In this document: positions 12,974-15,937 of the stretch, piece by piece
How the letters are laid out: every line of letters starts with the position of its first letter
Position numbering within the stretch: the first letter of the stretch is position 1
Assembly (NCBI GenBank): GCA_038254525.1
Contig: JBBSGC010000037.1
Location: forward strand, 1 to 15,937
Length of the DNA stretch: 15,937 nt
Direction: 5' to 3'
Source: JBBSGC01 sp038254525
GTDB lineage: Bacteria; Actinomycetota; Actinomycetes; Propionibacteriales; Nocardioidaceae
Made by a program: the position numbers and the translations under genes
The notes under the pieces: model-generated
What the model was told of the DNA's origin: nothing
The model's database searches: none
What the model saw: the letters and a program-made list of their open reading frames with translations, nothing else

Positions 12974-14190
12974 CGGCTCCAGACCCGTGGGCGGCGCTCG
13001 ACGACGTCACAGCCTCACCGGCGGCCGTTGACGCGCAGGCCGCCGAGCTGGTCGCCGAGCTCGAACTCGACGACGTGCGGCGGGCGGCCGGACTCACCAG
13101 CTGGCTGGTCCGGCGAGCTTGCCTCGATGGCTCGACCGCGCTGCCGGCGGGCACGCTGGCAGCAGCGCTGCGGGGTTTCGGCATCACCGACCCGGTGCCC
13201 GGGGTGGGCGCAGCCGACGACGCCGGCCGGGTGGTGGCGATACCCGAGGAGCGGCTGCTGGCGCCTCCCGAGGTGGCCGCCGCGGAGGAGACCGTGGCCG
13301 AGGAGCTGGGCCGGCTGCTGGTCGAGCCGAGAGCCACCGGGCCGCCGCTGTCAGACCGCGCAGCCGCACTGGAGCTCGCCTGCTCTGCGGGCGTCCTGGT
13401 CGTCGTCGACGACCCCCGGGCCTCCGTGCAGGCCTGGCTCGACGACCTGGCGGCCGCGGATGTGGTGGTCATCGAGGCCGCTCACCGACTCGAGCTGGCC
13501 GACGCAGCGACGGTGCTGACCGGGCTCGGTGACGGTCACCGCGTCGTGCTGCTCGGGGACCCGGCGCAGCTGCAGCCGCTAGGCCCAGGTCGGCTCTTCG
13601 CCGATGTCCTGGCCAGTGGCGTCGTGCCGGTCGTCGAGCTGCCACCGGAGTCGAGTGCCGGCGGGCACGGCTCGCCGCTGCAAGAGCTGGCGGCAGCCGT
13701 ACGCGCCGGACGCCTGCCACCGGTGGACCCGGCCCAGCACGAGGTGGTCGTCACACCGGTTGCCGACGTGGCGCAGGCCATCACCCGAACGGTCCAGCTG
13801 GTGACCTCGTCGGTGCCGCGCGTGCTCGCGGTCGGCCCCCAGGACACGCGCGTGCTGACCGTGCGGACCGGAGGAGCGCTCGGTGCGCTCGCTCTGCAGC
13901 GCGAGCTCGCCACCGCGGGTTCGACCGTCGAGGCGAGCGCCGTGCACAGCGTGGCCGGTCAGCGGTTCGAGGCGGTCGTGCTGGTGGTTCCGGCTGAGGC
14001 GGCCGGCTCACTGAGCCGGTCGCTGCTGCTCTCCGTGCTCGCCATGACCGGACGACACCTGTCGATCGTGCACCAGGCAGGCGGCGCGCTGGCCGAGGCG
14101 GTCACACACCGCCCACACCCGCCGCGCCGGACCCGCCTGGCTGCGCTGCTGCGCGAGTGCGTGCTCGGACCGGACGAGGGCGGCGACTGA
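12970..14190 (+). CDS. Degenerate RecD-like SF1 helicase-related protein
   Basis: A 406-residue protein related to RecD-type SF1 helicases but apparently without a Walker A motif. The best-conserved part is a Walker B-like VVVIEAAHRLELADAATVL (165-183) followed by VVLLGDPAQLQPLGPGRLFA (192-211), the motif III region of RecD-like helicases. The place where GGPGTGKT would be expected reads SAGVLVVVDDPRASV (139-153), with no Gly-Lys-Thr. The C-terminal VHSVAGQRFEAVVLVVP block resembles the UvrD/RecD motif V region (normally TVHKSQGSEFD). ATP hydrolysis is therefore doubtful. The gene starts in the stop of the aldo/keto reductase gene and is followed 29 bp later by DUF5703. It appears intact, so it may be a structural or regulatory relative rather than a pseudogene. 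The function is unknown. Confidence 0.72.
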   Translation: MTAPDPWAALDDVTASPAAVDAQAAELVAELELDDVRRAAGLTSWLVRRACLDGSTALPAGTLAAALRGFGITDPVPGVGAADDAGRVVAIPEERLLAPPEVAAAEETVAEELGRLLVEPRATGPPLSDRAAALELACSAGVLVVVDDPRASVQAWLDDLAAADVVVIEAAHRLELADAATVLTGLGDGHRVVLLGDPAQLQPLGPGRLFADVLASGVVPVVELPPESSAGGHGSPLQELAAAVRAGRLPPVDPAQHEVVVTPVADVAQAITRTVQLVTSSVPRVLAVGPQDTRVLTVRTGGALGALALQRELATAGSTVEASAVHSVAGQRFEAVVLVVPAEAAGSLSRSLLLSVLAMTGRHLSIVHQAGGALAEAVTHRPHPPRRTRLAALLRECVLGPDEGGD

Positions 14191-14219
14191 GCGGCTCCGG
14201 TATGGCAGTCTGGGCGCCG

Positions 14220-14402
14220 ATGGACTTCGAGTTCCAACGCATGTGGCTGCCCCGGACGCACAGCCGGTCGGCAGTACGTCGGCTGCTGACCGAGGCGGCG
14301 GAGCACGGCGGATGGGAGCTCGACCGGCTGCGGCTGTTCCCCGACGGCGCGCGTCGGGTCGTGCTGCGCCGCCGGATCATCCGGGTGCGTCGCACGCTCT
14401 AG
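14220..14402 (+). CDS. DUF5703 family small protein
   Basis: A 60-residue basic protein of the actinobacterial DUF5703 family, function unknown. MDFEFQRMWLPRTHSRSAVR and WELDRLRLFPDGARRVVLRR align with the family pattern (LPRxxSRxxxRxLLTExAExGxWELxRxRLYxDGxRRVxLRR). The ATG at 14220 matches the family start; ATG 14202 would add six residues. No clear ribosome binding site marks either. It is the last gene of the aldo/keto reductase, RecD-like, DUF5703 run and is convergent with the M20 peptidase gene. No signal peptide or membrane segment is visible. Confidence 0.85.
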   Translation: MDFEFQRMWLPRTHSRSAVRRLLTEAAEHGGWELDRLRLFPDGARRVVLRRRIIRVRRTL

Positions 14403-14412
14403 CCGGGCGCTG

Positions 14413-14433
14413 GGCGTGCGGCGCGCTCACGCC
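14413..14433. terminator. Weak inverted repeat between convergent genes
   Basis: GGCGTG and CACGCC flank a 9-nt loop between the DUF5703 stop and the M20 stop, overlapping the latter. It has no T tract. It could act as a shared, factor-assisted terminator, but with a 6-bp stem in GC-rich DNA it may be chance. Confidence 0.25.
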
Positions 14434-15743
14434 GAGTCGAGGAACCGGTCGAGCACCCGCGCGCCGAAGTGCAGAGCGTCCACCGGGACCCGCTCGTCGA
14501 TGCCGTGGAAGAGAGCGGTGAAGTCCAGGTCGGCTGGCAGCCGCAGCGGTGTGAAGCCGAAGGAGCGGATGCCCAGGCGGTCCCAGGCCTTCGCGTCGGT
14601 GCCACCGGACATGAGGAATGGCGCGACGTGGGCGTCCGGGTCCTCGGCGAGCAGTGCCGTGGTCATCGCATCCACGAGGTCGCCGCTGAACTCGGTCTCC
14701 AACGCGACGTCGCTGATCTCCACATCGATCTCGATGCGGTCACCGACCAGCGCTCGGACCTGCTCGATGAACGTCTCTCGCTGGCCGGGCAGAAAGCGTC
14801 CGTCGACCCGCGCGACAGCCTCACCGGGCACCACGTTGACCTTGTAACCAGCCTGCAGCATGGTCGGGTTCGTCGTGTTGCGGATGCCGGCGCCGACCAT
14901 CCGGGCGGCCGGTCCGAAGGCCGCGATGAGCTCGTCGGGGTCGTCGCCGCCGCCGTGGGTCAACTCGCGCACCTTCGTCAGCAGCGACTGCATCGACGGA
15001 CCGGGTGCGACCGGCCACTCGTGCTCGCCGATCGCGGCGACCGCCCGGGCCAGCGCGCTGACCGCGTTGTCGGGGTGCCGCATCGAGCCGTGTCCGGCGG
15101 TGCCGCGCGCGGTCAGCCGCAGCCAGGCCATGCCTTTCTCCCCCGACTCGACGAGGTACAGCCGCTGCCCTCCGACCACGGTCGAGAAGCCGCCCACCTC
15201 ACCGATGGCCTCGGTGCACCCTTCGAACCAGTCGGCGTGCTCCTCGACCAGCCAGTGCGCGCCCTTGCGGCTGCCGGACTCCTCATCGGCGGTGAACGCC
15301 AGGACCACCGGCCGCCGTGGGGCGGCGCCGGCGGCCCGCCGGGCCCGGACCACCGAGAGCAGCATCGCGTCGAAGTCCTTCATGTCGACCGCTCCCCGGC
15401 CGTACACGTAGTCGTCGACGACCTCAGCAGCGAACGGGTCGACCGACCAGTCGGCTGCCTGCGCCGGCACGACGTCGAGGTGGCCGTGCACGAGCAACGG
15501 CGACGCCTGCGGATCGGCCCCCTCCCAGCGGGCCAGCACACTGGCGCGGCCCGGTGCCGACTCCACGATCATTGGGTCCAGCCCGGCGTCGGACAAGGCA
15601 CCCGCCACGTATTCGGCGGCCTTGCGCTCCCCCGGCCCGGAGTCGTCGCCGAAGTTGCTGGTGTCCAGCCGGATCAGCTCACGACAGTGCTCGACGACCT
15701 CGGCAGTGACGTCGTAGGGGCGGGGCTCGGCGACGGTTTCCAT
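14427..15743 (-). CDS. M20-family metallopeptidase/metallohydrolase
   Basis: A 438-residue zinc hydrolase of the M20/M25/M40 family (aminoacylase, carboxypeptidase, succinyl-diaminopimelate desuccinylase relatives). Metal and catalytic residues are visible: VHGHLDVVPA with His88 and Asp90, GRGAVDMKDF with the bridging Asp120, and FTADEESGS with Glu154 and Glu155 as general base and ligand. GTAGHGSMRHPDNAV marks the dimerisation domain, and MSGGTDAKAW with a late histidine in LFHGIDERVP completes the set. ATG 15743 is preferred because a GGATGGGG stretch precedes it; GTG 15758 would add five residues. The protein lacks a signal peptide, so it is cytosolic. Actinobacterial genomes often carry this gene beside DUF5703. 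It is probably a dipeptidase or acyl-amino acid hydrolase; the exact substrate is not evident. Confidence 0.93.
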   Translation of the reverse strand: METVAEPRPYDVTAEVVEHCRELIRLDTSNFGDDSGPGERKAAEYVAGALSDAGLDPMIVESAPGRASVLARWEGADPQASPLLVHGHLDVVPAQAADWSVDPFAAEVVDDYVYGRGAVDMKDFDAMLLSVVRARRAAGAAPRRPVVLAFTADEESGSRKGAHWLVEEHADWFEGCTEAIGEVGGFSTVVGGQRLYLVESGEKGMAWLRLTARGTAGHGSMRHPDNAVSALARAVAAIGEHEWPVAPGPSMQSLLTKVRELTHGGGDDPDELIAAFGPAARMVGAGIRNTTNPTMLQAGYKVNVVPGEAVARVDGRFLPGQRETFIEQVRALVGDRIEIDVEISDVALETEFSGDLVDAMTTALLAEDPDAHVAPFLMSGGTDAKAWDRLGIRSFGFTPLRLPADLDFTALFHGIDERVPVDALHFGARVLDRFLDSA

Positions 15744-15813
15744 GGCCCCATCCTGCACCGCGTGGGCTGCTCGGGCGACGCCGCTGCCGGCTCCGGCCAG
15801 GCAGCGGATTTGG

Positions 15814-15819
15814 TAGTGT
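15814..15819 (+). promoter_or_regulatory. Possible -10 box for tRNA-Leu
   Basis: TAGTGT lies 31 bp upstream of the mature tRNA start and resembles an actinobacterial -10 hexamer (TANNNT). A clear -35 hexamer was not seen. A start near 15826 would give a leader of about 25 nt, normal for a tRNA precursor. Confidence 0.35.
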
Positions 15820-15850
15820 GACGCCGCTCGGCACGCCTCGTGCCGGCCTC

Positions 15851-15937
15851 GTCCGGGTGGCGGAATAGGTAGACGCGCTAGCTTGAGGTGCTAGTGCCCG
15901 TAATAGGGCGTGGGGGTTCAAGTCCCCCCTCGGACAC
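15851..15937 (+). tRNA. tRNA-Leu (anticodon GAG)
   Basis: A class II tRNA with a full cloverleaf. The acceptor arm GTCCGGG (15851-15857) pairs with CTCGGAC (15929-15935), including one G-U pair. The anticodon stem CTAGC/GCTAG encloses the loop TTGAGGT, with anticodon GAG at 15885-15887, reading CUC/CUU. A long variable arm with GCCC/GGGC follows, and the T-arm is GGGGG-TTCAAGT-CCCCC. The discriminator base is A at 15936. The window ends one base later, so whether CCA is encoded cannot be seen. Confidence 0.95.

Noticed and set aside
14469..15821. 450-codon plus-strand frame over the M20 peptidase
   Set aside because: Antisense shadow; the minus strand carries the complete M20 metal-binding motif set.
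15851..15937. tRNA-Leu as an island attachment site
   Set aside because: No integrase or repeated tRNA 3' end is visible in the window, and the accessory genes lie 5 kb away beyond intact core genes.
1..15937. CRISPR arrays, rRNA, riboswitches, replication origin
   Set aside because: No regularly spaced repeats, rRNA segments, recognisable riboswitch cores or DnaA-box clusters were seen on either strand.

Overview
The window comes from a high-GC actinomycete chromosome. GC-rich third positions, GTG starts, a mycothiol gene (mshC), an F420-type oxidoreductase and several actinobacteria-specific families (SCO1664, DUF3090, MSMEG_4193, DUF5703) all point that way. Genus cannot be told from the sequence alone.

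Layout. (1) Positions 1-2726, minus strand: a compact run reading phosphomutase-like histidine phosphatase, DUF3090, SCO1664-type kinase-like protein, then mshC, which is cut by the left edge. (2) Positions 2759-3734, plus strand: a CorA-type Mg2+/Co2+ channel gene broken by two single-base deletions. (3) Positions 3731-6010: transposon debris. A complete IS110-family element abuts the corA stop codon. Directly behind it is the 3' end of a related, older IS110 element with a near-identical terminus, fused to the start of an IS256-type transposase. A second, frameshifted IS256 fragment follows on the other strand. (4) Positions 6152-6765: a VapB/VapC toxin-antitoxin pair with a repeat- and palindrome-rich leader. 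(5) Positions 6994-10054: three genes coupled through GTGA stop/start overlaps. They encode an unrecognised coiled-coil protein, a BrxD/DUF2791-like protein that appears to have lost its Walker A motif, and an intact BrxD/DUF2791-like P-loop ATPase. This looks like an accessory, probably defence-type, module and is the most interesting part of the window. (6) Positions 10075-15743: apparently core genes. They are uppP, an F420-dependent LLM oxidoreductase, an aldo/keto reductase, a degenerate RecD-like protein, DUF5703 and an M20 metallopeptidase. (7) Positions 15851-15937: tRNA-Leu(GAG) at the right edge.

How it fits together. The flanks (1, 2, 6) look like stable actinobacterial gene neighbourhoods. 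Regions 3-5 look like one hot spot wedged between corA and uppP, where mobile elements, a toxin-antitoxin pair and an ATPase-pair operon have collected. The operon ends only 20 bp from the convergent uppP stop codon. No large helicase, nuclease or methyltransferase partner is present in the window. The operon is therefore either a minimal, possibly undescribed three-gene configuration or what remains of a larger system.
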